Assembly: GCA_965153455.1 (NCBI GenBank) | Contig: OZ234495.1 | Location: 8,552,875-8,616,874 of the forward strand | Source: Sphagnum compactum | Lineage: Eukaryota; Bryophyta; Sphagnopsida; Sphagnales | Reading direction: 5' to 3' | Length of the DNA: 64,000 nucleotides | Shown: positions 25,790-39,170 of the stretch, piece by piece | Layout: every line of letters begins with the position of its first letter | Numbering within the stretch: the first letter of the stretch is position 1 | Notes under the pieces: model-generated | What the model was told of the DNA's origin: nothing | The model's input: the letters and a program-made list of their open reading frames with translations, nothing else | The model's database searches: none | Translations under genes and position numbers: made by a program

Positions 25790-26999
25790 GTCAGCAGCTT
25801 CATCTCCTTTTTAGTTTAGTAGCAATTTTTTCTAAACTAGTTTTTTTATTACTGTTTACACAAGTTCTAAAAACATGTCGTCATTTAATGCTAAATCCCT
25901 CTTGGGATGCCTAGCCAATGAGGCAACATCCAAACTTTGGAAATAAATAAATAAACTCATTGGGTTCATATATGAAATTTTTTTAAACAATTTTTTAATT
26001 TTTGTGGGTTTACGCATGTAATTGACATAGGTGGTCACATTTTTATTGGTGATCCAGTGCTAATAACAAGATTAAAAAAATGGGGTTCGGGCTATGCAAA
26101 GATAGATAGAACAAAATCAGGTCTGAAACAGAACCCACCTGGGAATTTTTTTTTAAACCCAAAACTGGGGGGTCTGCCATATATGGACTGATTTCAATAA
26201 AGCCCACAGCCACTGGCTTTACAGAGCGTAAAGACCTCAATGAAGATTTTACAAATTTTTTTTAAATCCCCGAGTATAGCAGGAAAAAAAAAAAAAAAAT
26301 TAAAGAATTTCAAAAAATACACCTGCCCCTTTTGTGGAGGAAGAATTACATGCAATATGGTGCCCTCCAATGACACTCTAAAATTTGGATGATGTCTTTA
26401 CCAATGTTAGGTGGTGGGCACACTAATTTCAATATTTAGGTAATGGAAATTTCAAAAGTATACACCTATCAGCCAGTGAAGACTAAAAAAAAATTGCAAA
26501 CACTTTCAAAGCTCTCTACTTAATGGGAGGGGGGGATACATTTCTCATGAGTTCAATGGTGTTTGTGTAAAGCATGGAATCTTGCATGAACTCATCACCT
26601 CATATACTATGTAGCAAAGCGTAGTATACAACGACAAAAATTGGGCCTTACTCAAAAATGTTAAGTGTACACTCAAATTAGCACAACTTCCAAAAGCATT
26701 TTGGACAAATGCGATCTGTCTACTACCTATATAATATGCAAAATCATTAGGTGTGACCCATTTGTATCTAATGTTACTCCTTTTGAAATGTGATATGGTC
26801 AAGTTTTCCTTTACATAATTATTGGGTAGGGAGAGCATGTTGACATAAAGCTCACTTATTAAGTGTTGTATGACAAGTCTTTTAGGTTGTGATGCTTTGG
26901 ACAAAACAACATCCAATTGCTTTGCATGGGGACAGTCAATCTATCAATATCCTAACAAGGGGTGTGTCACAGTGTGGCCTTGCCATTTACATCAAAAGA

Positions 27000-29900
27000 G
27001 TATCTTAAGACAAAAGAAGAATTATGGAAATTCAAATATTTCACCATGCAAAATTATAATCTTCAAAAACAAACCGTTAAAAGAAACCAACATCCTTCAA
27101 GATATCATAACTCTATAACTAATCTCAAGTTTCAACACAAGCCAAAGTACCATCTTTCAAAAATCCTCTTACAAAAATAGACCTACTACTCAGGGGCCAA
27201 AATCCCTTAAGCTACTATACTCTATAATGAATCTAAACACAATATCCTTCTTGCCTTGGTAGGCAAGGCCAACAAAACATGGAGTATGAAATTACTAACT
27301 CCATGAATAATTGTACATAGTTCTTTACATTGTACATAGTTCTTTACATGACGAAATGGGTATACTAAAAATAATATTATTATTGGTCAAGATCTAGACA
27401 CCACTTTTGTAGGAAGGAATAGGTTGCCACCAAATTAAAATAAATAGGGAAAAGTTGAACAACTGAGAGTGTGATTTTGTAGTGTGGATTTCTATGTGTG
27501 TATAGAGAGTGTTTTTTACAATAAAATTGGTCTCTAGAGAGGTACGAAAGTGTGAAGGATGGCCTAAGGGTAGGCTTTTCCTTTGGGTTGCATGCTCAAA
27601 ATTTGTGTGTATGGGATAAATGGAATAAAAATTAGATGTGTTCTTATTTCTATGTTCTTATTTATATGGCATAATCATGTATTGTTACCAATTAAGTAGC
27701 TAGGATGCATGAAGGTGCACATTGCATTGTTGGTGTTATATCCAATAGGGAGGTATGTACTATGTACCATAGGGAGGCACGAATGTTCATCACACCATAA
27801 GCGTCAAGGAGATAATAAAAGATTGTTTGTTTGTTTTATCTAAGAAAAAACTAATGTTGCCTCGTTATAGAATTTTAGACCTATCCATAGGATATGAATA
27901 CAAAAAAATTAGAAACTCTTCTTAATATAAGGATATGCACCCAGATCTCCCATCAAATTTTCTTTATACTATTAAATATGCATTCATGAAAAAAATTCAT
28001 TCATTGCTAGATATGCATTTGTCGATTTTCAAAATTATAGTAACTTGCATATATGTATAGCAATAAATAATCAACAAGTTGAACATGTCAATTCATCTGC
28101 AAACAAAAAAACATAAAAACATGTAAAGTAACTTAGAGGGGAGTTGAACGCTAATTTTTTAGAAAACTATGCAAATTCTATCCCAAATTACTTTCAAAAA
28201 AAAACAACACCCACACAAACAACAAACCACCCCAACCCCACAAAATAGAAGCCCAAGAAACCAAAAACCTTTAACAACTTGTTGAGCTCCAAAAACTAGT
28301 CCATAAATTTTCAAACCTAACACATCAAACAAAAAATAAAGGTCATTTGGATAGTTGAAACTTGCAGCTCCTTGAAAAATTCAACTTTTTCGATTAACTC
28401 AACTAGACCAACTTTAGCCTTCAAATCGTCTTTCAAGTTTGCATTTGGTGTGCAATTTGAACACAAGTCATCAAGTTAATTGTTGATGATAGTGATAATT
28501 TAGTCCAAATTTTGAACTTGAAAATGGCAACACCTTAGAGTTGTCAAAACACCAACCAAGATGAACATTCTTTCAATCTCAATTTCAAACCCCAAAATCC
28601 CAAAACCTTGTTGGCAAAAAACTTTGTTAGAAAACCTTGTTTTGATGGGAGTTTTGAACTTCCAAAGTTGCAGCCCACTATCTATGCATGCCATTTCCCA
28701 CTCCTACTTCCCTTTCCCCAATTTATTTGTCCATGTAATTGTGTTCTACAATCCAGCCTAAGCATCTTTTACACTCATCAAAATCAATCTCCTAAAAACC
28801 TTAACATCATTTGTTGTGTATTGGCAAGTTTTAAACATGACATGCCCAAAACAAGTACCCTCATACACTCGTAACATTTTCAAACGCTCAAATCAACAAT
28901 AGATCACAGTGTCATAGCTAATTTTCAAGACTAGGCAACACATGCCAATCCATGGTCTTTTGGACCATTTCAGGCAACACATGTTCCATGAGATTTTAAC
29001 AAGAAGGAAAATTGACACAAGAACATTAACAAAAAACTAACCTTTGTAGCCAAATGTTTTCACATGTTAACAAATGTTTATATCTTTTACAAATGTAAAG
29101 AACCAAATCTTCTAAAAATCGTTGTTATGTTTTTTCACCATGTTTGTAAAGATTTGTTTAGCCAAAAAACACTACTCTTCACCTATGATTCAAAGCAAAA
29201 CATTTACTCTTTCAAGGCATACAAATACACATTAGATTGTTTAGGGCATACAATCTAATGTGAATATGTTGCAATCATAAGCACATTCATGTTCATTATT
29301 TGCACTTTACACTCACCTTTTGTATTTTGCATTCAATGTTCTCACATCTCATGTCACTAAAACAACCTTGATGATGACATTGTCGTTGTTGTCCTCAATC
29401 TTCAATCTCAAGTCCTAAACTTTAAACCTTGAAAATCAATCAATATTGCATCATTTGACCTAAACCCTAACCCTAAAAGGATTATCCATGTCCAGACCAG
29501 ATATGAATATGATTATACTTTTTGTGTATACTTTACCATGTTTTCACCCTTTGATTAAACCTAAATTGAATTGATTTCAAGTTTCATACAATGTCATTCA
29601 ATAGTTTCATTTGGATGGAACTTAATTTTCACAAAATCAATTCTTTTTTTTTTTAGCAATTGATTATCATTGGTAGTACATAGTAATCCCTAACACAAGT
29701 TTAAATAAATTGTTGCATAATGGCATGTAAACTAACCACAAATAAATAAAACCTATAGCACCAAAAATAAATTAGAACATGATCTTTCAAAAGGTTGCAC
29801 CTTTCAACCAAGATTACCATTCGCAACCCTAAATTGTAGTTATTAATGCCATAACTCATATTAAGATATACATGCCAGAAACCAAGTGAAGGCCTATTAC

Positions 29901-30730
29901 TATGTGGTAAGATCTTAATTTCTTTCAAATTCCTTCAATTCAAAAGTTTCATCTTCATGGGTCCAAAAAAGTTCAAATGAACCAAAAGCCATGTCAAAGC
30001 ATTATGACAACCATCACATTTTGTACATATATTTATGCATTGACATGTGAAAAACATCCCATTTAGGGACATTAGGGAATTCAAATTATAATTTCATTTA
30101 GTTAAATTGCTTTTAGTTAAGGAATTTTGAATATGAACAAAAACCATTTCAAATAAGGATAGTTTTGCACAAGATTAGGTTAAGGACTTTCTTAATAAAA
30201 ATAAATAATTTTAATAAAAACTTTTGAAATTATATAATTAACCTATTGCCCAAAATCCAAAAATGTTCATAATTTAAAAGATGTGGAATTTGGAACTTTT
30301 AGCCACATACTCACTACTAAAATTCTTGATTTTTCAAACAATTCAAGTTGATTAATTAATCTTTTTCGATTTATGGACATGTACATTTTGATTATAACCT
30401 TAAGGCATGTATTTTTTCACCAATCAATTTAACTAAAGTGATTTATTTGAGGGATACATCTAGTCAAGTTGAACAACCCTAATCAAAATGGTCAATGGGT
30501 TTTAGTTAAATGAGACATCTAGTCAAATTGAACATAAGAAATTGACATCATTAACCAAAATGGTTAACGGGTTTTAGTGAAGTTGAACATTTAATAAAGT
30601 TGAACATAAGAAATTAACATCATTAGTCAAAATTATGACCAATGTTTCTAGTCAAATGAAACATCTTATGTTGGGTAATAGGTTAGCCCGTTATACATAA
30701 GTATTACGCACCTACTTCCTACCTCCCACC
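27000..30730. other. AT-rich intergenic DNA, no gene recognised
   Basis: No reading frame with recognisable similarity. Scattered single CCCTAA words (for example near 29461) are too few to call an array. Confidence 0.55.
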
Positions 30731-30739
30731 TATAATTTT

Positions 30740-30815
30740 ACAACCTACTTACGTACCTACCTACCCACCCAGCTACCTAAAAGTACTACCTACCTACCCA
30801 CCTACCTAAAGGTAT
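30740..30815. repeat. CTAC-rich simple repeat, first patch
   Basis: Imperfect CTAC/CCTA tetranucleotide repeats preceded by AATTTTACAACCTACTTACG. Related patches lie at 31560-31660 and 31870-31905. Confidence 0.75.
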
Positions 30816-31559
30816 ATGCATTGTCTAGTGATTTATTTTAAATAAATACAACATTCAAAAAAATCATAAGCAAGTTTTTATAAATGATCCATATGGATAT
30901 GGTTTTAATTCTAAGATTTTGTTAGTGTAATATTTGACTATTAAAGTTTCAGTCCCTTATGAAATCTCTTAAAATTAAATACATCCATATTGAAAAATGT
31001 TACTATTAGCTGGTATGGTGAAATCATTTTCAAAATCCTACGAGAAAAACCCATAAAATTCATAAGGATAAAAGCCCATTTAGATATTTCAATTATGTAC
31101 CCATTGGGCATAAAACCATTAGACAAATGAAAAGAAAAATTCATTTCAAAACAACTTTTGAAAACAAGGTCCAATTCTACCTTTTCAAATGTTCATAAAT
31201 ACCATTTGGTTAAGGTTTCATAAAAAAAAAATCACATTTAACTTTATGATTTCATTCTCCAACCTATGTTTGGTCACTATAAATAATTTAGAGTGGGATT
31301 CAATATGTATTCTTGAATTTCTTAATAATTCAGTTAATTGATTAATCCATATATTTTTATTTCAAGAGTCCACTATTTAATAATGATTGCATTATTTTCA
31401 AAAAATAACTATGCAAATGTCTTTATAATCAATGTTAATTTAGGAAGCATCATTTAATGAATTTAAAATAAATTATTTACCAAAACATTTAAACACAAAA
31501 CACCTTCCAAAAATTGTTATTATGACTCCAAAAGTGAGCCACCATACCTTACATTCACC

Positions 31560-31660
31560 CTAAATGTACTACCTACCTACCTACTTACCTACCTACTTAA
31601 CCACCCACCCACCACCTATCCACTTACTCACCTACTTCCTACAATGTACCTACCTACGCA
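31560..31660. repeat. CTAC-rich simple repeat, second patch
   Basis: Imperfect CTAC repeats with CACC variants. A third, shorter patch at about 31870-31905 repeats AATTTTACAACCTACCTACC, the same lead-in as the first patch, so the simple repeat travels with a flanking sequence. Confidence 0.75.
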
Positions 31661-31734
31661 TCTCATAGTCTTGTAGTGATGTGTCAAAATAACATGTGAA
31701 ATAAAAAATTTGACAAAAATTATACACCTTTTGA

Positions 31735-31810
31735 TGGTGTGGTCCATTGGTTAAGGACTTGATTTATCATTGGGGAGATCAACAATTCAATTTCCAATAC
31801 TTGTAACCTA
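31735..31810 (+). mobile_element. Possible tRNA-derived SINE head
   Basis: GTGTGGTCCATTGGTTAAGG resembles a tRNA D-arm / pol III A box, and about 30 bases later GATCAACAATTCAATTTCC resembles a worn B box (GGTTCAAATCC). Spacing and order fit plant SINEs. The acceptor stem does not form, so it is not a tRNA gene. Only one copy was noticed. Confidence 0.3.
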
Positions 31811-31909
31811 TGTACATGTTTAGGGGGCTAAGGTAAGTAGGTTAGGCTAAGGAAAGTATGTTATCACATACCTACTTAAAATTTTACAACCTACCTACCA
31901 CAAAAGTAT

Positions 31910-33050
31910 TTTTTTTAAATATTTTTAAAAATAAATTATGTAAATATGGGAATAATTTTGACTAGTCAAATGGTCCATTGTTCAAAATGACCAGTTAAAT
32001 GATCCATTATTTTGCTAATAAAAAAAACCACCCAATCACAACGAACATGTCAAAATTGATTTGTCTAAAATGATGGAGTGGTATTTTTGACATTTGTCCA
32101 ACTTGGAACACATTTAATTAATTCTAGACTTTACAAAGTCCAGAAATACTAACACATGATTTACACTATGCAAACAATGTGACTTTCAACTACAAATATG
32201 ACTTAGTGACCACCAAATGGTTCACCGCAACAAAAGATTTCATGAAAACAACAAAAACCATATAGGTTGAACATCCAAATTACATCTTATGGCCACCATA
32301 TCTTAACCATAGCAAAAAAATTAGAACAAGTAACCAAATGCATCTTTACATCCATCATCAAATTACACCTTGTGACCACCAGATTTTAACGATAAAAAGA
32401 ATCTAGAACAAGTATAAAATACATCTTTACATCCATCATCAAATTACACCTTCTGGCCACTAAGTTTTAGACCACAACCAAAAATAAAATGGAATCATTA
32501 ACATAAAAAAATTAACACATATCAACAAAATTTATTAAAAATTTAAAATACAATTTGAAGTTTGAGCCAAACTAATGCCCAACTTGTTGAGAATTCTTAT
32601 TGCAAATGAAATTGAAAAAATACGAAATTCCAACGGACATATTGATGGAATAAATAAAACATATTTGTGACATACAAATTGAACCTAATTGCCAACTATA
32701 ATATTATCATAAATGAAATACTACTTTAAGTAGCCTTAAAATAATGCAAATCTTAAGAGTAAGGTCAATTCCTCCTCATCTTAAAACTTTTGTGATGGTC
32801 CATGGTCAAATATGCAATATATTTGTGTTACCTCGAAATAGGAATCCTAATGGCAAACATTGTTTTCTTCCTTTCAGAGCTACAAACATTGTTGCGCAAT
32901 TTGCAAACAACAAGCACAACCAACTACAAACAAATCTCAGTGCCAACAAAAGAAAACATATAACATAATTTTAAAACATATAATATAAGAAATGACCTAA
33001 AAGATCAAAATGAAAACATATGAAATGATTCAAAGTGCATACCCAAAAAA
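31910..33050. other. AT-rich intergenic DNA with a short repeated phrase
   Basis: Contains a degenerate repeated phrase around CATCTTTACATCCATCATCAAATTACACC (about 32340-32460, two clear copies). No gene recognised. Confidence 0.5.
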
Positions 33051-33052
33051 GG

Positions 33053-33850
33053 TTAGGCATGAATAGGATCGCCATTGTCACAATTCATATATTGCATGAA
33101 CCAATTATAATTTCGTGAAGAAAAATTTAAATGAAACTTAGAATACTTGACCAAAACATCATAATGATCTCGAATTGTGCTTGTCAAAAGCAATTTAATT
33201 AAGGCTGGCCACAAATGAAATGCCAAGTCCAACAATTGCACCTTATTATTTGGTAACAACTCACCCCTAAAGGACTCCAGAAAAAAACCACTCCACTTCA
33301 AATTTTGAAATGTTTTACTAGGTTTGTTGTCAATCAACAATGTTTGATCTTCCTTCCCATAAGGTAACCCATAGCAACCATAGTACACATGCTTTAAATC
33401 CTTCAAATAATAATAGGACCCAAGAGAAATTTGACTAGAAGTTTTCAAACATTATTCGCATTTCTAAATAAAAACAAACTAATCCATGAACATATTTGAA
33501 ATTAGCATTGGAAAAACCTCGAGCACATCCTTCAGTTTCATATAAAACCAAATTGTGATGTCAAACTTTTCAAATGCGTGAGTAAGAAAATGTTTCACTC
33601 CAACTTTCATTTCAACTTTGCTCTTGTCAATATTCTTCCAAACATTCAAGCATTCCCTTGTAGAACAATAAATTGAAAGAAATAGTATAGTACACCATTC
33701 ATGCTTAAAATTAATAATTTTTTGGGCTCTAAAGGTCTCGAATGTAAACGTGAACCCAAATATATACCTTTGTTCACTTGGGCTTGATGCGTACAAATCT
33801 TGAACTACAAAAACACTAAAACATGCCCCAATTAAAGGCACGTAACCCAA
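33053..33850 (-). pseudogene. FCP1/NIF-like HAD-domain gene fragment, copy B
   Basis: Two adjoining minus-strand frames, 33479-33850 and 33053-33448, together read like the plant HAD family related to FCP1/NIF phosphatases. They carry GVKHFLTHAFEKFDITIW (the family's FL..~F.~.IWS block), then TLLIDNKPSK (family: NTLLLDDSPYK) and a following N-proline-like region. Stops lie between them, so the copy is broken unless a very small intron is used. Where the nucleophile motif (DLNG-like) is expected, the frame reads TILFLSIYCST, so the first catalytic Asp appears to be missing. Upstream, FTFETFRAQK pairs with NTFETFDPSN of copy A, showing that the two are duplicates. Confidence 0.6.
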
Positions 33851-34057
33851 AATATTAGGGCGCTATGCACACCTTCAAAATTCAACTCATGATCAAATAA
33901 CAATGTCCAATCAAGAATGTTGTTGTTTGTGTTATACAACACATTGAATTGCCCCGAATTAAAAATTTTATTTCAAGAAAACATCACATGTGGGCACTAG
34001 GTGACATTACAACATATTAAATAAGACAATGACAAAAAATTTGAACTAAACACATGC

Positions 34058-34245
34058 AACAAGACCTTAGTAGCCACCAAGCCAATTCCAACAAGATCTT
34101 AGTAGCCACCAAGCCAGATCCAACAAGACCTTGGTGACCACCAAGCCAGTTCCAATGAGACCTTGGCAACCACTAAGCCTATTCAACAAGACCCTAGCGA
34201 CCACCAGGCCAATTCCAACAAAACCCTGGTGGTCACCATGCAATA
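34058..34245. repeat. Minisatellite with self-complementary core, about 32-bp unit
   Basis: Six degenerate units of the form CAACAAGACCTTGGTGACCACCAAGCCA. The core CTTGGTGACCACCAAG has perfect 7-base inverted arms around a 2-base centre. The same core appears at 36380-36560 and 40260-41345. It lies between copies A and B of the HAD-domain fragments. Confidence 0.85.
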
Positions 34246-34636
34246 TATTTAAAAGTCCTCTAATTTATTGCCACGAAACTAAATATGCACAATTTATAAC
34301 ACATGAACTGATAATACCTAATTTACATTTAGTAACAATCAAATAAATAGACAAAAAACAAAAAAAATTCAACATTGCATAGGACATAATAGATAGAGAA
34401 CTAAAATAAAATATTTCACCTCTTTTGATTTGCAGGTTTAAATATCATCATGTTACAAAAAGTATCATTACATTTGGAAAAACAAGGTTTAGCCAATTTC
34501 TCGTACTAAAGGTCAGAAGTAAGAACGTGTCTAATCTTTTCAAAAGGATTAGACTCTACAAATTTACAAACTTGCATTCCGAAGGAGAACGATTCCGAAC
34601 AAATAATCATCGTCTATTTGGGACCCATAAAACATC

Positions 34637-36153
34637 TCAAAAAAAATTAAAGGTAGGATTAAATAAACTTTTGTAAGGCATGTCATCTATAAGTAATGTA
34701 TTTTCATAGTTCATACCAGGAAAGACATTGAAAAATGCGTTTAGGTTTTTATGGAAAATAGGTTTTTCAAGCTTTTCAGGGAGGAAATGTTCATTTTTGA
34801 AGCATAGTGCTTGGTCTACTATTCTTAAAGATTCAAGGTGAGCACCAATCCTCTCCATGATTATTTCCAAGTGACTAGAAAAATTTCTCTTCATTGCAAA
34901 AGACCATATGTGCATAGTGAATTTTGTTGCACAACTAGAGAGGAATTCTTTCAACCCAAGTCACAAAATCATTGGCCAATATCTATTTGGACCCTCCCTT
35001 GTCGCTACTAGTACTCTATTCAAATAAAAATCAAATGGTATTCATTCACCTTCGATTCACCTAGAGATTTTTCCAACATCCAAGATGTTGTTGCAATTTC
35101 ATGCGATCTTTGCTTGGAATGTGGATCATATGTAAATGTGTCCTTAACATTGACAAATTTTGGGCAGATGACTACATCATCTGGTCCTATCATGTAGTTT
35201 TCTAGTGATAGGGATGGACATTGGACCTATGATTCACCAAATGCACACATTCAGAAGAAAACCTTCACATTGAAAAAATAAAGAAGATTATTTTGGCAAA
35301 TCCTGGATTACTTTGAACTTTCAATGGTATTAAACAAATCTTCGTGGCAAATCCATGACTACTTTGAACTCTCAAATATATTGGACAAATATTTGTAATG
35401 GCATGAAGTTCAAATTTTCAACTTCCTATTGTCAAGTTCAATTCTCTTCAGTTGTATTTCAGTAGTGTATTTATATTTGCTAGCACTCCAATAACAATAA
35501 AATAACTTCACACATCACAAAACTTATAAGATTGTTTACCCAAAAAAAAATTATTGAATTTAAAAATACAAAAGGTAGCATTACCATTTGTCAACTTTAA
35601 AAGTATAAATTTTCACACATTTTTCTTCTTTGGTTAAACTACCTTCAAGATAGAAAAAACATGCTTAAGGGACTCACCTCCAAATTGTTGTTATGGCGAA
35701 AGTGACTTTCCATTTCCTGACCTCCAAAATGATACAAGGGATCTTCCATTAGAAAACCCCTACATCTTGGATACAAAGAATGGTGTGGTCATTCGTTAAG
35801 TCTATAGCCGCAATAGTTACCTTCTCTTCACAAACACCAATGCAGTCACCTTCTAACTTGTTCTTAGAATTGCTTGAATTAAAACACAAGACATCAAACA
35901 CGATTTTAAAATTAAATTGAATTCAACATACATCTCCTCACAATGCATTGACTAGAAAGATTCAAGAGAGCTCACCATTATTGTGCGAGGAAAGTTTTTT
36001 GCCTAAAATTCCATGCCTCATATTCGAAGGATCAAAGGTCTCAAATGTATTTACATTGCACTTGTGCAGTACAAATTCCAAGCCATTTGCACACAAAAGT
36101 TGAAGCAAATAAAAAATCCAATGCACAATTTTACATATAATAGAAAACATCAT
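34637..36153 (-). pseudogene. FCP1/NIF-like HAD-domain gene fragment, copy A
   Basis: The frame at 34637-34954 carries FLSSCATKFTMHIWSFAMKR, then a Cys/Phe block, KPIFHKNLNAFF and NTLLIDDMPYKSLFNP. This is the order and wording of the plant FCP1/NIF-like HAD family, including the conserved DD near its C-terminal half. Farther upstream on the same strand, 35962-36153 holds CNVNTFETFDPSN, matching the start of copy B. A short piece at about 35700-35760 (MEDPLYHFGGQE) ends at a perfect GTGAGT donor, so part of an exon structure may survive. The first HAD motif was not found. The family comprises phosphatase-like proteins; this copy is fragmentary and probably dead. Confidence 0.55.
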
Positions 36154-36369
36154 AATTGACCACGGCTAAACAATGAAAATAGGGCAAAAGAAATATTTAG
36201 AAAAAGACACTACATTAATTTTAACCTATTCATATAACCTAAAATATTACATAATATTCAATAGATAGTCGTTGATATCTCAAAGGAACAATCCGATGTA
36301 CTATTATCAACAAGCCTGGTAGTCGCAACCTTAAACAAAATTCTGTATTTAATGTGATTTGTACATAAG

Positions 36370-36560
36370 AATTGGGAGATGTATGCTTGGTGGCTGCTAG
36401 GCATTTAGAAACGTCGTAGGTATCCTGCAATATGTTACACAAGAATGTTTGGTGGCCGCCAAACATTTAATGACATCGTATCTATCATGGTGGCCACCAA
36501 GTGTGTAATGACATTCACGTTCAATGGTTCAACCTAGTGGCTGCCAAGCATGCATGGGCA
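36370..36560. repeat. Short cluster of GGTGGCCACC-type palindromes
   Basis: Four degenerate units carry TTGGTGGCTGCTAGGC, TTTGGTGGCCGCCAAAC, ATGGTGGCCACCAAGT and CTAGTGGCTGCCAAGC, separated by about 45-60 bases. The third contains the perfect 12-base palindrome TGGTGGCCACCA. Same core as at 34058-34245 and 40260-41345. Confidence 0.8.
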
Positions 36561-36870
36561 AGAAAAATTATTTTTCACGCCTTATTGAAATATGGCAATG
36601 CAACCACCAAGTGATATTCTTGTAGTTAAGAAGATGTCATCAATTCACTAGAAATGCACAACACAAACAACACTTTGACAGACATTACTTGAACTAAAAG
36701 CCGAGTCCTATCGCAGATATGACGTAGCGAAAGAAAATTATGCAAACTAAATTACATTTAAAGCATAAAAAGGAGAGTTCACAATATCTCATATTTCTCG
36801 TTTTTCTTAATTTACAATTATCACATATTCACATTTAACAATTGTTAGACATATTTACAACTGTACAACC

Positions 36871-38788
36871 TTATATAAACTTAACCAGGGAAATTTTCAA
36901 GGGGCTCAACATATCCATAGGAGGCACGACACCTAATAGTTCCTCCCTAGCCTCTTTCTCCTTATCGTCTACATTTGTCGCCTGCAAATTCAGCCCTAAT
37001 GATGGTGCTATTGATGTGTGCAGGACTGAAGATGTTAGAAAGGCTAGTAATTCAACACTCGCTTGAACATCTTTTTCAATGTCAACAGAATTTTCCTTAC
37101 TTTGAGACAATGTAGAATTCCGTTTTCGTTTACTTGAAACTTTTTTTTCCTTCACTGTTGATGGATTCCCCTTTTTCTTCGTGCACCTCACAATGCCTGC
37201 GTTTGATTGGTTTACCCTTGGGGGAGGAAGATCGTCTTGGCTACCAAAAGATATATCTTATCCTTTAGGGTAATTAGGTACCCCAACCTCAACATCAATT
37301 TGATCTTCATTTGTGATTCTCAAAGCCTTTGCAGGCATTTTCGTTGTTGTATCTCTCCATGTCACCTCGGAGAGTAATCGTAAACAAATTGATGTGATCG
37401 TCTCGCACCCATCCCCTTCCATGTCGATGGGAATAATTTCAAGCACCTTAAATTTTTCTCCTAAGGATGTAGACAACATTTAGACTTAGAAAAATATAAG
37501 GATGCAATTGAATTGTAATCAAAGATTCAGTTTCAATAGCACCATTGAAAAAGTAGAAATTTACTAGGCATACATATGTTATTACCCCCCCACCAAAAAT
37601 GTTGAGACATACAAGATTGTTGTGAAATATTGGGAGCATAATCTTCAACAACGCCTCTAGCAATATCTCATACTTGTATAAACGAAAATCTTTTGGGAAG
37701 GAGGAAGTCAAATGAAGAATCAATGCTGGTAACTTCTTTGTTCCAAATATATCATGTATATCAATTCCAATTGTACATGGGAATAGATAAGCATAGAAAA
37801 ACACCAACTCCTCCATACAACCTTTCGAAAAACCTATACCTTCTATAATTCCAACCATGTATTAACGAAACTCAAACCGCACTTTCATTACGAATACGGA
37901 TTTGAGAATAGTTGTGAACAAGTGCCTAAAAGACTCTCGATCACAAACATAGACGACCACTTTGAAAGTCGCCTTTGCCTCCAACAAGCCAGTTATGAGG
38001 GACTCCAAGTCAAGGCCCTTCCACACAGTAGGAGTCTCCTTCAATGTGTGTGTTGTGCAGACCACATTGATGGCATGTGGTGCTTGGTCTTGTAAAAATG
38101 AAACCAACCTGGGCATGTCGATAACCTCTTTCAATTTGGCCATATTCCCTACACGATCAAACCTATAATGTATGTCCAAAAGAATTTCCTTCACCGCAAG
38201 TGCCTTTGGAGTGGCATTTTGAACCCACTTCAATAGTGCAGATTTAAAGCCAGACGAAGGAGCCTTATCGGATGGGTTCAACCTCATTTTCTTCGAGTAA
38301 AAATCTTCGGAAAACTTCATGTCCAGAATTGAGAAAAGCATTTTGTCCATCTTATGTTGCATTTTTAAAGCATGCCATTCTTCATCCTTGTATGGCCTCT
38401 AATTATTTGTTGTTGGCTTTGGAAACCCAAAATGAATCATGATTTCATTTTGGATTATGGCCTTTTTTTTTAATGTCCTAGCTACCTTGTACATGGACTT
38501 CAAATCAAGTCTTCAACCACCCTTTGGTCTCTAACAAATAATTATTGTATGTGAAATAAGCCTTCTTGTCAGCTTTTCTAATTGGTTTTCCTTTAGATTG
38601 GCAAGACAACCAAATGCCGATTTCCCAATAGGTTTTGGCGACTTTGTAGGAACACCGCTAGAACCATCTAAAATGTTGCATTTTTCCCATTCCACTAGGA
38701 TGGTCTCCCAAAGGTGGAAAAATGTGTCCGAGGAAGGAAGGATGTTCATACATTCTTTCATAGACTCAACGTTCAAAACGAGTTTCAA
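36871..38788 (-). pseudogene. Cluster of unknown minus-strand reading frames
   Basis: Consecutive minus-strand frames at 38531-38788 (85 aa), 37862-38362 (166 aa), 37448-37858 (136 aa), 37258-37479 (73 aa) and 36871-37191 (106 aa) are longer and more protein-like than those nearby. The 166-aa frame has balanced composition and mixed charge. The 106-aa frame starts with a Lys/Arg-rich stretch like a nuclear localisation signal, then acidic and Leu-rich text. I recognise no domain. They may be exons of one gene or pieces of a transposon protein. Their strand agrees with the HAD fragments downstream, and both lie among the palindromic minisatellites, which suggests one element, but this is inference. 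Confidence 0.4.
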
Positions 38789-39170
38789 TGTCTCCTCAAA
38801 TTACTGCAAACAACGAGTTGAGGATTTAAAGAAACTAATAAGCTAAATCCAACATTGAAATTATGACAATGTTAATGGGGTTTCTCATTTTACCTTGTAT
38901 TTTTCTAAATGTCAAAGAGACAAATCAAGATTTGGAAGTGGTCTATCATAGGAATCCCATATCCGCCACACATGTACAGGGCTTTCATGGTAGGATGGAC
39001 TTGTGTTCATGGCACAATCCTTGTTGTTGAGAAGTTTTGAGATTTTGCAAATCCTCACAAAATTAGTGTCCTGCATTACCACAATTTGGAACGTGTTGTA
39101 TAGTTCTCACACTTTAAATGACATATTGTCATCCACAATTAGTTGCTGTAAAATGAACAATAAAAAATAA

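Noticed and set aside
26545-26916. A 123-codon minus-strand frame
   Set aside because: No recognisable domain, high Ser/Tyr/Leu content expected from this composition, and no supporting splice structure.
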